Shown here one piece after another: positions 19,275 to 29,182 of a DNA stretch of 64,000 bases (its first letter is position 1; each line of letters begins with the position of its first letter). The stretch comes from Bacteroidota bacterium (GTDB taxonomy: Bacteria; Bacteroidota; Ignavibacteria; Kryptoniales; JAKASW01), in the NCBI GenBank assembly GCA_021794075.1, contig JAJYRM010000003.1:27382-91381 (forward strand), read 5' to 3'. The notes beneath the pieces are model-generated. The model worked only from the letters and a program-made list of their open reading frames with translations. It was not told the origin of the DNA and did no database searches. The translations under genes were made by a program, and so were the position numbers.

Positions 19275-20786
19275 ATGAAAAGCAGACTATTGGTATTATT
19301 TTCTTCCCTGTTCCTGATTTCCTTCAACGCTTTTGCTCAATATCCTGAAGATGCGCTTAGATTGGCCGAGAGCGGTTATGGTGTCAGTGCTAAATCAGTC
19401 GCCATGGGAGGTGCTATGACTGGATTGGCGCAAGGTTTTGATGCGACTTACTTCAACCCTGCTGGATTGGCCCAATCCAGACAATCCCAGCTTCAGTTTG
19501 GACTAAATTTTCTCGGCTATACCGATAATTCCACCTACCTCGGAAACAACAATTCGCTTTCAAGTTCGCAAACGGATCTTTCCAGTCTAGGGTTGGTATA
19601 TCCTTTCCCGACCACCAGAGGGAGTTTCGTGATCGCGTTTGGCTATAATCATGGTCCCGATTATAACGCGGCACTCGGTGTTAGTGGCTTCAATCCCAAC
19701 AGTTCTATCATACCTTCGCTTTATTATCCGGGAGATACGCTCGCGGATATAGCCTATATGGATTTTCTCGAGAACACGAATCAACAGCCATACGTGAGTG
19801 GCAATGTCAATCAGAGCGGGAACGTCTATACCTCAGGCGGACTGAACAATTGGCTCGCCGCTGCAGGTTTGGATATCGGCCCCGGCTTTTCACTCGGATT
19901 GACATTGAATCTGATTAGTGGGCAGTACAAGTATATCCAGAATTTTCAGGAAACAGGAGTCTCTGGTAATAGTTACAATTCTACGGAATTCACATCGTTT
20001 GCCTTGAAGAATGAGGATAATCAGAGCATCAACGGGTGGAATGCGAAATTGGGCATGATGTATCGGCTACATGACTCGGGGGGTAACACGATCGCAAGAT
20101 TTGGCGCGACTATAGAGTTCCCGACTCTCCTCACGATCAACGATAACTTCAGCTCAAGTGGCACCGCGACGTTCGCGGCAGGCCTGCTCGGTCCCGCAGG
20201 TTCTTACTCATATGCTACAAGCAACGGTTATGGACAGAGTGAATCTCCATATCCCGGTCCCACACTCCAGTACGATGTAACGACTCCTTTCAAGTTTTCG
20301 CTTGGCGTATCGGGCGGTACCGCTCAACTCCAGGCCGCGGCCGATATTCAATATGTCGATTGGACTCAGTTGAGCTTCAGTAATTTCAATCTGCCATCGA
20401 ATCAGAGTCCGTCCAGCACCCTTAATGCACAGATCAAGCAACAATACCGCGCTACCACCAGCATCAGGGCCGGAATCGAATATGCGCTGACAAATCCAAA
20501 CTATTCGCTCCTGGTGCCATACTTAAGAGCGGGCGTCGGATACTTGCCTTCTCCGTATAGCGGCGATGGGTCTTCTCAGGCTCAGAAGCTTGTCAGCGGG
20601 GGAATAGGCGTGAAGATTCAAAACAGCATAGAGCTTGATGTGGCATATCAATACGATTTTTGGAATACTACGAGTCAGCTTTATCCGAGCACCGTCATAA
20701 ATGGCATCACGTACGCATCGCAAAGCACGAGCAACGAAAAGATCACCAACACGAATTTTCTGTTCACGTTCAAGTATGATTTCTGA
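19275..20786 (+). CDS. Outer membrane protein, OmpP1/FadL/TodX-like
   Basis: Signal peptide; GYGVSAKSVAMGGAMTGLAQGFDATYFNPAGLAQ; C-terminal ...FLFTFKYDF. Confidence 0.8.
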   Translation: MKSRLLVLFSSLFLISFNAFAQYPEDALRLAESGYGVSAKSVAMGGAMTGLAQGFDATYFNPAGLAQSRQSQLQFGLNFLGYTDNSTYLGNNNSLSSSQTDLSSLGLVYPFPTTRGSFVIAFGYNHGPDYNAALGVSGFNPNSSIIPSLYYPGDTLADIAYMDFLENTNQQPYVSGNVNQSGNVYTSGGLNNWLAAAGLDIGPGFSLGLTLNLISGQYKYIQNFQETGVSGNSYNSTEFTSFALKNEDNQSINGWNAKLGMMYRLHDSGGNTIARFGATIEFPTLLTINDNFSSSGTATFAAGLLGPAGSYSYATSNGYGQSESPYPGPTLQYDVTTPFKFSLGVSGGTAQLQAAADIQYVDWTQLSFSNFNLPSNQSPSSTLNAQIKQQYRATTSIRAGIEYALTNPNYSLLVPYLRAGVGYLPSPYSGDGSSQAQKLVSGGIGVKIQNSIELDVAYQYDFWNTTSQLYPSTVINGITYASQSTSNEKITNTNFLFTFKYDF

Positions 20787-20813
20787 TACGCATGATTCTC
20801 ACGGAGGTGTGAT

Positions 20814-21518
20814 ATGATACGCAGGACGAGCCTACTCCTCTCTTTTTTGTTTATCGTCGCCACCAGTTCAGCTCAGGCACAATTGCTTGGGAGAGAGAGA
20901 GCCACAGATAACGTTGGTTATGGCATTAGTTCGTTAGGGGCCGCACCGGCCACGGGACAAGATTTCTTGTCCGCCGGGTCTTCTCAGTTCACAAGACCCC
21001 AAGGCGCGATCGCGGCCCCTGAGTATTCACCGGTGTTGATGAACGCCACCTCGCTCGGTGCCGGGGCAGTCGGCAGTTTCCCATTGCACAACGATATGTT
21101 TCTCAGGATTTCACTCATTAGTCTTTACGAGCCTGTCTCAACTTTCGGGGCGGTTCCTTCGTCGCAGGGTGTGTTGATGCCGGTCGAACTAGGCGTCAGA
21201 GTTCCGTTCATGAGTTCGAGGCTGAACACGCTTGGGTACACACTTTACGGAGAAGGTTCAGCAGGAATGCTCTTCGGTTGGGCCTTTCCGACGAGCGGGT
21301 CATTTCTGAATTATTCACTCCCATATTCAAGGTTTACCACGGGAGCTTCGGCGTATCTCGGTATCGGCAATTCTCTTCGACTCGCCAGGTTCGTTGGATT
21401 GTATTTGAATGGAGGAGTAGGATACTACAACTTCTTCTCCACTTCGTTTATGCCTCAGACGAGATATGTCGTACCTTCCGTCTCTGTAGGATTCATGTTT
21501 AACTTTACACAAGGGTAA
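20814..21518 (+). CDS. Hypothetical secreted outer-membrane-like protein
   Basis: Signal peptide SFLFIVATSSAQAQ; barrel-like composition; follows the FadL-like gene. Confidence 0.55.
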   Translation: MIRRTSLLLSFLFIVATSSAQAQLLGRERATDNVGYGISSLGAAPATGQDFLSAGSSQFTRPQGAIAAPEYSPVLMNATSLGAGAVGSFPLHNDMFLRISLISLYEPVSTFGAVPSSQGVLMPVELGVRVPFMSSRLNTLGYTLYGEGSAGMLFGWAFPTSGSFLNYSLPYSRFTTGASAYLGIGNSLRLARFVGLYLNGGVGYYNFFSTSFMPQTRYVVPSVSVGFMFNFTQG

Positions 21519-21583
21519 ATCGCCGGATATCTACTTAAGCCTTTCTGTTGTTACATTGGCAGGCGCTTCACTAAATTAATCAG

Positions 21584-24004
21584 GTGAAACGGTTTAAGTT
21601 TGTCGCAGCGGTAGCCTCACTTACATTATTCATAATACTTGTAAGTGTAATTCTGCTGCTTAAGAAATTCGGGACTTCGTCGCTACCGCAGCTTGACGGA
21701 AGAGAGGAATTGTCCAGCCTCGGCGGGAAGGTTGAGATTCGCAGGGATAGTCTTGGTGTGCCTTATATAGAGGCGCGCTCCGACTCGGACGCTTACTTCG
21801 CGCTCGGCTTTGTGCATGCACAAGACAGGTTGTTCCAGATGGAGCTATACAGGCGCCTTGGAGAGGGAAGACTCAGCGAGATCTTTGGCGCTAAAGTTAT
21901 TCCCGTGGATGAACTTTTCCGCAGTCTGGAGTTCAAGAAGATGGCGGACTCCCTTTATCGAAGCTGCTCTCCTCTCAGCAAGAATATACTTCGTTGGTAT
22001 TCCGACGGTGTGAATTCATATATTTCACGAGCTAAGGCCCTTCCCGCAGAATTTTCGATGCTGAAATTCCATCCTGGCCCGTGGAAGCCGCGCGATAGTT
22101 TTATCGTCGCGAGGCTGATGGCCTGGGAGCTTAACATATCCTGGTGGACAAAGCCGGTATTTGGTGAACTTTACGACAGCTTGGGTGCGCAGAAAGCTTC
22201 GCTGCTTATTCCGCTCTTTGGCGGCTCAAGCGGCAAAATGGCCGATGCGTCGCGAGACATGAGGCAGTCCGCAATCCGCGGCTTCATGAAAGCTAACTCT
22301 CAAGCGCTTGCGATGTTGGGGGGCGCCAAAGCTCCAGACTGTTTCGGGAGTAACAACTGGACGATCGCCCCATCGAGAACCAATACCGGATCCGCGATTC
22401 TCTGCAACGACCCTCATCTCGCGTTCAGCGAGCCGGCAAGATGGTACATCGTCTCGATCTCCGCTCCTAACCTACATGTCATAGGCGTCTCGCTCCCCGG
22501 CGCGCCCGGTATCGTGATCGGCAGAAATGACTATATCGCCTGGGGAATGACCAATGTCATGTCGGATGATTCGGATTTTTACATAATGCAGCCCGACTCC
22601 TCAAATCCGAACATGTACTGGTACAACGGTAAACTTCTTCCTTTCATCACCAGCGAAGACACTATCGAAGTCAAGGGAGCAACGCCTTATATTTTTGCCC
22701 GGCGTTCCACCGTTCTCGGACCTGTAGTAAGCGGAGTCATATCCTCTTCCTACAAAACGACATCCGTCGGCGATGAGAATACCGAACCAGGCGGGATCGT
22801 CGCGCTTCGCTGGAGCGCGTACTGGCCAAGCGACGAAGTGAGGTCGTTGTACCTCCTCAATACCGCACGAGATTTCCATGATTTCCTGAATGCCCTGAGC
22901 TACTTCGGAGCTCCGGCGCAGAATTTCGTTTACGCTGACGTCAATGGAAATATAGGCTACAAGGCGGCTGGCAATATCCCTTTGAGACGCTATCCTGTTC
23001 CATTCCTTCCTCAGCCGGGAAATACGAGCAAGTTTGTGTGGGACAGCTTCATCCCTTTCAACGCTCTCCCGGAAAGCTACGATCCTTCAGCGGGTTTCCT
23101 GGCTACAGCGAACAATCGCACCACACCCAATAACTATCCGTACTACATAACAAACCTCTACGAGCCTTCGGCACGCATAGACAGGATAACGTCGTTTATC
23201 GAGCACCACGACACAATGAGCGTCGCTCTTTCTCGAGAGCTGCAGCTGGATTATTATTCCCAATTTATGGTATCTCTTAATCAGCATGTTCTTGCGGCAT
23301 GCGACAGCGAAAAGTTTTACCCAAAAGAGCTGGTGTACCTGAAGAATTTCGAAGGGATGATTGGCGCCAAAAGCACTGCGGCGACCATATTGAACATGAC
23401 TTTCGTGAACATGTTAAAAAACGTCTTGGAACCCGTGATGGGGAGAGGACTCTATCGCAGGTATGTCGTGGTCAGCAACGTTCCTACAAGGATCCTGAAT
23501 GGGATGATGGAGAAGCCGCAGCAATTGGCTGAACTATACGGAGTATCAAACGGCGACAGCCTGCTCGAATTGGATCTGACGAAGAGCCTTCAGAGTTCAT
23601 TGGAGACGCTGAGGTCGGAGTTCGGTCCGCATCCTATAAACTGGATGTGGGGAAGAATCCATACGTTGGAACTTGAGCATCCTCTCAAGTCGAACGCGAT
23701 CGTTAGAGCTATCTACGACTCCGGTCCATTTCCGAGGGGAGGTAACAACACGACTGTTAATAATGGTGAGTATTCACTCGACAAGCCTTACCACATGAAG
23801 GTAGGGCCGTCAATGCGGATGATAGTAGACATGGGCAAATCAGGTATGTATTTCAGTCTTCCGGGTGGAGAGTCGGGGCAAATCCTTAGCCCGTACTACT
23901 CAAACCTGTTGAAAAATTATCTTGACGGCAAGCTGACCTTTTTCCCGATAAAGCTTTCAGGAAAAGAGACCGCGCACCAACTAACACTTGTACCACGCAA
24001 ATGA
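21584..24004 (+). CDS. Penicillin acylase (amidase) family protein
   Basis: DSLGVPYIEARSDSDAYFALGFVHAQDRLFQMELYRR; FGSNNWTIAPSRTNTGSAILCNDPHLAFSEPARWY (autocatalytic Ser region); GTG start. Confidence 0.92.
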   Translation: MKRFKFVAAVASLTLFIILVSVILLLKKFGTSSLPQLDGREELSSLGGKVEIRRDSLGVPYIEARSDSDAYFALGFVHAQDRLFQMELYRRLGEGRLSEIFGAKVIPVDELFRSLEFKKMADSLYRSCSPLSKNILRWYSDGVNSYISRAKALPAEFSMLKFHPGPWKPRDSFIVARLMAWELNISWWTKPVFGELYDSLGAQKASLLIPLFGGSSGKMADASRDMRQSAIRGFMKANSQALAMLGGAKAPDCFGSNNWTIAPSRTNTGSAILCNDPHLAFSEPARWYIVSISAPNLHVIGVSLPGAPGIVIGRNDYIAWGMTNVMSDDSDFYIMQPDSSNPNMYWYNGKLLPFITSEDTIEVKGATPYIFARRSTVLGPVVSGVISSSYKTTSVGDENTEPGGIVALRWSAYWPSDEVRSLYLLNTARDFHDFLNALSYFGAPAQNFVYADVNGNIGYKAAGNIPLRRYPVPFLPQPGNTSKFVWDSFIPFNALPESYDPSAGFLATANNRTTPNNYPYYITNLYEPSARIDRITSFIEHHDTMSVALSRELQLDYYSQFMVSLNQHVLAACDSEKFYPKELVYLKNFEGMIGAKSTAATILNMTFVNMLKNVLEPVMGRGLYRRYVVVSNVPTRILNGMMEKPQQLAELYGVSNGDSLLELDLTKSLQSSLETLRSEFGPHPINWMWGRIHTLELEHPLKSNAIVRAIYDSGPFPRGGNNTTVNNGEYSLDKPYHMKVGPSMRMIVDMGKSGMYFSLPGGESGQILSPYYSNLLKNYLDGKLTFFPIKLSGKETAHQLTLVPRK

Positions 24005-24759
24005 GTATCCCTGAAGAGCTGCAGAAGATACTTAGATCGGCCAGAGATGTGGTAGCGCTTACCGGGGCAGGTATCTCGGCGGAAAGCGGGATACCTACTT
24101 TCCGTGGAAACGACGGATTATGGAGTAAACTCAATCCTGAGGAGTTGGCCAATTTCGACGCCTTCCTGAGAAATCCAGAGCTGGTATCCGAGTGGTACGA
24201 GCATCGTCGGCAGATAACGCGCGAGTCAAAGCCAAACCCGGCTCACTACGCCCTTGTCGAGATGGAAAAATCGTTCCGGAGTTTCACGGTCATTACTCAG
24301 AATATCGATAACCTCCATAAGCGCGCGGGCTCAAAAACGGTTGCGGAGCTTCATGGGAACATCGAGCGGAACTACTGCCTCGGCTGCGGGAAGCGCTACG
24401 ATGGTGAAGAGTTCGACAGGAACGGCTCATTTAGATGTTCGGAGTGCGGAGGCCTTATAAGACCTGACATAGTCTGGTTCGGAGAGATGCTCCCTGAGGA
24501 CGAGTGGGCCTTGGCGGAGGAGGCCGCTCAGAGGGCCGATGTCATGTTTGTTGTAGGCACCTCTTCAGTGGTCTATCCAGCAGCCGAGCTTCCGATGACC
24601 GTAAGAAGGAACGGTGGAAAGATTGTAGAAGTGAACATAGAAGAAACACCCCTGTCTGATTCCGCAGACTTTTCATTCAAGGGATCGGCTTCCATGGTAT
24701 TATCTGAAATAACGGATGAAATAAAGGAGTTACGTGGTTTTGCAAAAGATACAGAATAG
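24001..24759 (+). CDS. cobB: NAD-dependent protein deacylase, Sir2 family
   Basis: VALTGAGISAESGIPTFRGNDGLW; TQNIDNLHKRAG; Cys zinc ribbon CLGCGKRY...CSECGG; VGTSSVVYPAAELP. Confidence 0.93.
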   Translation: MSIPEELQKILRSARDVVALTGAGISAESGIPTFRGNDGLWSKLNPEELANFDAFLRNPELVSEWYEHRRQITRESKPNPAHYALVEMEKSFRSFTVITQNIDNLHKRAGSKTVAELHGNIERNYCLGCGKRYDGEEFDRNGSFRCSECGGLIRPDIVWFGEMLPEDEWALAEEAAQRADVMFVVGTSSVVYPAAELPMTVRRNGGKIVEVNIEETPLSDSADFSFKGSASMVLSEITDEIKELRGFAKDTE

Positions 24760-26164
24760 GAAAACAAAGATTGTTTGTACGCTTGGACCCGCCTCAGATA
24801 CTGAGGAAAAGATAAGGAATCTTGTAGACGCTGGCGCGGATGTGTTCAGGCTGAATTTTTCCCACGGGACGCACGAGGAACACGCCGAACAGATCGAAAT
24901 AATCAGACATTTGGAGAGCGTATGCAAGAAAAGATTTGCGATAATACAGGATCTTCAGGGGCCGAAGATAAGGGTGGGACAGATAGACGGAGTCATCACT
25001 CTTAAGAATGGCGATACTGTCACGTTGACAATTGCCGACGTCATCGGGAAGGGAAAGATTATTCCTGTCACATACCAGGGGATAGTAAACGATGTCAAGG
25101 CGGGCGACAGAATTTTGATGGATGATGGTCTCCTCGAGTTGAAGGCTAAATCGGTATCGGCGAAGGAAATACAATGTGAAGTCGTGAACGGCGGACCGCT
25201 CACTTCGCACAAGGGAATCAATCTCCCCGGCTGCGATGTCAGCATACCATCGTTGACCGACAAGGATATGGCCGATCTCGAATTCGGTGTCAAGAGCAAG
25301 GTCGATTTCATCGCCCTTTCCTTTGTCCGTCACGCCTCCGACGTTCTACAGCTCAGAGATTTACTGGCTGAACTCAACGGTAATCAGGGCATCATCGCGA
25401 AGATAGAGAAGCCCGAGGCGGTGAAAGAGATAGATCCTATCATCGAGGCGAGCGATGCCATCATGGTGGCGCGCGGGGACCTTGGCGTTGAAGTGCCGAT
25501 AGAAGAAGTGCCTGTCCTGCAGAAGAGGATCATTCGCAAGTGCAATGAATACGGGAAGCCCGTCATTACGGCAACGCAGATGCTCGACTCGATGATCCGC
25601 GAACCACGCCCGACAAGGGCGGAGGCGACTGATGTCGCCAATGCCGTCTTCGACGGAACCGACGCGGTAATGTTAAGCGGAGAGACCTCAGCCGGAAACT
25701 TTCCCGTCGAAGCGGTGAAAACGATGGTGTCGATAGTGAAGATGGCAGAATCGGAGATGGGGCTCGTTTCGCGAAAGCTGGATTACAAGGCGGTCCGCGA
25801 CGATTTCACCGATGCTATCGCCGAAGTGGCGTGCTCGTTGGCAAATTTTGTCGATGCTTCATTCATCATACCGATAACGAATACCGGCACGACGGCGCGA
25901 GCCCTTTCAAAGTATAGACCTCAGGTCCCAGTCTACGCGATCACCGAGAGCGTGGAGGTCGCGAGGAAGCTTCCTCTGATTTGGGGCGTCGTTCCAGTAG
26001 AGGTCGAGTCTATTCCCGACACGGATGCCATGCTCGCCAAGGTGGGCTCTATTTTGAAGTCGGCTTCTCTCGCCTCGACCGGCGACACTTATGTGCTCAC
26101 CGCGGGAACGCCCATCCTGGCTAGAGGAACGACGAATACTCTCAGAATAGAGAAGATCAGGTAG
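24734..26164 (+). CDS. pyk: Pyruvate kinase
   Basis: RKTKIVCTLGPASDTEEKIRNLVDAGADVFRLNFSHG; IMVARGDLGVEVPIEEVPVLQKRII; MLSGETSAG; GTG start overlapping sir2 by 26 bp. Confidence 0.95.
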   Translation: MVLQKIQNRKTKIVCTLGPASDTEEKIRNLVDAGADVFRLNFSHGTHEEHAEQIEIIRHLESVCKKRFAIIQDLQGPKIRVGQIDGVITLKNGDTVTLTIADVIGKGKIIPVTYQGIVNDVKAGDRILMDDGLLELKAKSVSAKEIQCEVVNGGPLTSHKGINLPGCDVSIPSLTDKDMADLEFGVKSKVDFIALSFVRHASDVLQLRDLLAELNGNQGIIAKIEKPEAVKEIDPIIEASDAIMVARGDLGVEVPIEEVPVLQKRIIRKCNEYGKPVITATQMLDSMIREPRPTRAEATDVANAVFDGTDAVMLSGETSAGNFPVEAVKTMVSIVKMAESEMGLVSRKLDYKAVRDDFTDAIAEVACSLANFVDASFIIPITNTGTTARALSKYRPQVPVYAITESVEVARKLPLIWGVVPVEVESIPDTDAMLAKVGSILKSASLASTGDTYVLTAGTPILARGTTNTLRIEKIR

Positions 26165-26167
26165 CTT

Positions 26168-27256
26168 TTAAAAATATACGTGAGATTCGATCAACGCTTC
26201 CAACGGTTGAGGCGCGCCGATGGCATTTGTCGTATTGAACCTGATCTGCGGCATGAAATCAAGGTGCGGGACCGGATAGATATTGACGCCTAAAATGTAC
26301 CTCGCGTAGTAGGGCCCTCCCGCGAAAGTCTTGAAGTAATCAAACCTCCCCATCGCGAATAGACCGTTTCCAATCTCATAGGTAAGCTGGGCCATTCCCG
26401 CGTTTGAGGTAACGTTCGGCGGCAAAAGCGTGCCGGGCAGAGATCTTGCCCAGTCGTATTCGGCGAGCAGCGTGAAGCGGTCGTCTGCGCCGATCCCTCC
26501 GTGGAATCCGTACATCATCGTGCCGCTTGATAAATAGGCCGAGCCGCCGAGCATCAAGTTGACAAACCCTTTCGTAAGATATTCGACCCTTCCTATGAAA
26601 GCCTTCTTCGAGTTGAAGTTGATATTGCTGTATCCGTCCCCGTTTGTCGCGTCGAGAGTGACAAGGAAGTTGCTGAGCTGAGAGCCGACCTCCACTCCGA
26701 CCGACCGGTAGAGTGGCCCGAAGATGAGGCCCAGCTGCGGTATTCCCTGAAGGTATCCGAAGTTCCCGCCTCTAGTGTATGCGGTGTGGTCGTCGAGCCT
26801 GATTCCGTATGATGGCGCGAAAGCTCCCACCTTGACCCAGGAATTCCCTTCGTTGAAATCGTACATACCGTAGGCTTCATACGCCGTGTTGACGAAATCA
26901 TATTTTATGTAGAGACGTGTCGACGTGTAAACGTGCAATGAACTGTAGAGCGCCCCTTCCATCGACTGGAAAGTCGTGTTTTTTGTTTGGCCGTCGTAGA
27001 GATATTGGAATCTCACGTCGCCGCCTATGAGGATATCGCGGGTGAGTTGAGGGCTGAAATGAAATCCCTTGCCGTGATTCTTGAAAAGTCTGAGATGGTC
27101 GTCAACAAAGCTGGGTGCTTCAAATGTGTTTCTCAACTCTCCGCCGGTAGGATTGAAGTGGCAATTAGCGCATTCCATCCCGGTCATCATTGCGAACCTG
27201 GGGAGAGCGAAAGCGGCGTTAGTTGTAAACAACAGTATCAAAAGGGTTCGGCGCAT
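26168..27256 (-). CDS. Outer-membrane barrel-like protein with one N-terminal c-type haem motif
   Basis: Signal peptide, then MECANCHFNPTGGELRN (CxxCH) and long barrel-like sequence ending in aromatic VYF. Confidence 0.65.
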   Translation of the reverse strand: MRRTLLILLFTTNAAFALPRFAMMTGMECANCHFNPTGGELRNTFEAPSFVDDHLRLFKNHGKGFHFSPQLTRDILIGGDVRFQYLYDGQTKNTTFQSMEGALYSSLHVYTSTRLYIKYDFVNTAYEAYGMYDFNEGNSWVKVGAFAPSYGIRLDDHTAYTRGGNFGYLQGIPQLGLIFGPLYRSVGVEVGSQLSNFLVTLDATNGDGYSNINFNSKKAFIGRVEYLTKGFVNLMLGGSAYLSSGTMMYGFHGGIGADDRFTLLAEYDWARSLPGTLLPPNVTSNAGMAQLTYEIGNGLFAMGRFDYFKTFAGGPYYARYILGVNIYPVPHLDFMPQIRFNTTNAIGAPQPLEALIESHVYF

Positions 27257-27283
27257 AGCATGGGCCTTTCTTGAGCATTAATA

Positions 27284-27310
27284 AAAAAGCCGGACATTCG
27301 TGCCCGGCTC
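27284..27310 (-). terminator. Rho-independent terminator downstream of the dihaem cytochrome gene
   Basis: Minus strand AGCCGGGCA-CGAA-TGTCCGGCT then TTTTT: 9-bp stem with one GU, 4-nt loop. Confidence 0.85.
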
Positions 27311-27341
27311 AGTAAAATCCCTTACCCCCTTTTGAAAGCGT

Positions 27342-27758
27342 TTACTCCAGCGGAAAAGGGTGCTTGAAGCCTCCGGGCGGCATGTTCATTGGGCGCTCGT
27401 GACCCTGGTGGCACGTATAGCACGTCGGCTTTTTCGCGTGCGGGAAGGAAAAATATGTCGTCCTGATCTGGAGAAGCATCTTCAGCATGACGCGCGCGAT
27501 TCGCTTTTGCGGCTTCGCGTCACTCGCGAAATTGTGAGTATTGTGGCAGAAGGAGCAGTTGACGCCGAGACTCTGCTTGAACATATCCATCCAGCTCTTC
27601 AACTCCTTCTTTGTCTTCACAAAGGTAAGTACCTGAAGATTTCTCCCCCAAGATGGTTTCGCTTCCTGCTTCGCGTATACGTTATTGTGTATTAAAAGGC
27701 TCCCGATTCCGACAGCGACAAGGACAGGAAATACCAGCCAGTTCTTCTTAAGCATCAC
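27342..27758 (-). CDS. Dihaem c-type cytochrome, photosynthetic reaction-centre cytochrome subunit-like
   Basis: Signal/TM N-terminus; NLQVLTFVK...FKQSLGVNCSFCHNTHNFASDAKPQKRIARVML...TCYTCHQGHERP, two CxxCH. Confidence 0.8.
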   Translation of the reverse strand: MMLKKNWLVFPVLVAVGIGSLLIHNNVYAKQEAKPSWGRNLQVLTFVKTKKELKSWMDMFKQSLGVNCSFCHNTHNFASDAKPQKRIARVMLKMLLQIRTTYFSFPHAKKPTCYTCHQGHERPMNMPPGGFKHPFPLE

Positions 27759-27808
27759 GGCTCCATTTTCAAATATTAACAGGGAGATGAAGCTTAAAGG
27801 TTCCTCAT

Positions 27809-29179
27809 TCAGAAAGAGAAATTAAACATGACACGCGGCTCGATTCTCTTCTGAACCTGGTAGCCACCGCTGACCGGAATGAACGTCCAGTAATAATTGA
27901 AACCGACAGTCATGAACGGGTACGGTTTGTAACCGAAGAAAGCGTAGAGAAGCGAGCGCTTATCGAGCTGGAACGCATCCTTGAAGCTCTGGATTCCCCA
28001 TCTATCGTATCCCGCACTGAAAGCGATCATCGGGACGAGGTTCGGGAAGCGAGTCTCAAGGTGAAGCAATCCTCCGTTCGGGTCATGATCGATTCCCCTG
28101 TATCCGCCGACGATCTGGAATTGCTGGAGGACCGCCACAGTGATCTGACCGTACCACCCCTGACCACCAGGAGTGTTGGCCAGCTGTGTCGCCTGGCTGA
28201 AGTAGCCGGTGTCGTTCGGAACATAGCGGTTGAGTTCGTAGAATTGGTTGAAATACTCTGGAATGAACTGGCGTCCGATCCATTGGTGTTCAAGTTTGAT
28301 AGAAGCTTTTGCGAGACCGAGCCCGTTGAAGTTGAAAAGTATTCCTGCCGCGGAGCCGTGACCGAAATGGTTTATCTGTGCGTAATCGTAATATAGGTCC
28401 GCATCTGCAAATGGAATGCGTAACACCGGTAAACCGGCATCAAAGCCGTACTCCGACAGACGTCCGGTGTTTTCTATGGAATATGGTGATTGTGCGGGAC
28501 CCGGTGGGAGCGACGGATTGGGTTCTACAAGGTGATTCACTTCAACCAGACCCGAATTCTTGTTCTGATCGGTCACGTATGTCGCGCCAAGCTCAAAACC
28601 TCCTATAATGGGGATTTCTCCCAAGGTTGTGAACCTTAACGGCCTCACGTAGAATCTTCCTCCGATGACTCCGGGCTGATTGAAGTTGCCATACATCGTT
28701 TCAAAGCCGAATTTGTTGAAGTCTAGATCGAGTTCAGCCCCAATGGTCCTATTGTCATAGCTCGGACTGTTGTTGTAGTCGTACACTATGAATCCATGTC
28801 CGAGAGTTGCCATGTCCATTTGCCCAACTTTCGCAAAGACGGGGTCGTGTTTCTGTCCCCAGCTTATGTACCTTATGATCTTCCTGTACGCGCCGCCCGA
28901 CCAGTCGGCCTTCCTTATTTTGCCTGTGTTAGTCGAGATGCGCATGGTAAGGTCGAGACCAATGCCGAGTTTTCCGAATTGTAGGTCAGGCATGACGCCA
29001 ATCATGTAGTAAGGTACCGTCTGACCGTTTTCGTTAATCCAGGAAATTCCGAGCCCGCCAGCCACCTGGCTCTCACCCGGTGCCAGCAGCGGCGTTGGAT
29101 AATTCTGAGCGAACAGTGCGGAGACTGAAATAAGAGTTATTGCAATTATAGTAATCGTTGCCTTCATTTGTATCCTCAT
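27809..29179 (-). CDS. Hypothetical outer-membrane porin-like protein
   Basis: Signal peptide (ISVSALFAQ); Tyr/Gly-rich alternating strands; C-terminal ...RVMFNFSF. Confidence 0.6.
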   Translation of the reverse strand: MRIQMKATITIIAITLISVSALFAQNYPTPLLAPGESQVAGGLGISWINENGQTVPYYMIGVMPDLQFGKLGIGLDLTMRISTNTGKIRKADWSGGAYRKIIRYISWGQKHDPVFAKVGQMDMATLGHGFIVYDYNNSPSYDNRTIGAELDLDFNKFGFETMYGNFNQPGVIGGRFYVRPLRFTTLGEIPIIGGFELGATYVTDQNKNSGLVEVNHLVEPNPSLPPGPAQSPYSIENTGRLSEYGFDAGLPVLRIPFADADLYYDYAQINHFGHGSAAGILFNFNGLGLAKASIKLEHQWIGRQFIPEYFNQFYELNRYVPNDTGYFSQATQLANTPGGQGWYGQITVAVLQQFQIVGGYRGIDHDPNGGLLHLETRFPNLVPMIAFSAGYDRWGIQSFKDAFQLDKRSLLYAFFGYKPYPFMTVGFNYYWTFIPVSGGYQVQKRIEPRVMFNFSF

Positions 29180-29182
29180 TAA

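Noticed and set aside
24001-24759. Sir2 protein as part of a Thoeris/DSR/pAgo-type defence system
   Set aside because: It is a compact CobB-like deacylase with a zinc ribbon, next to pyk; no partner defence genes.
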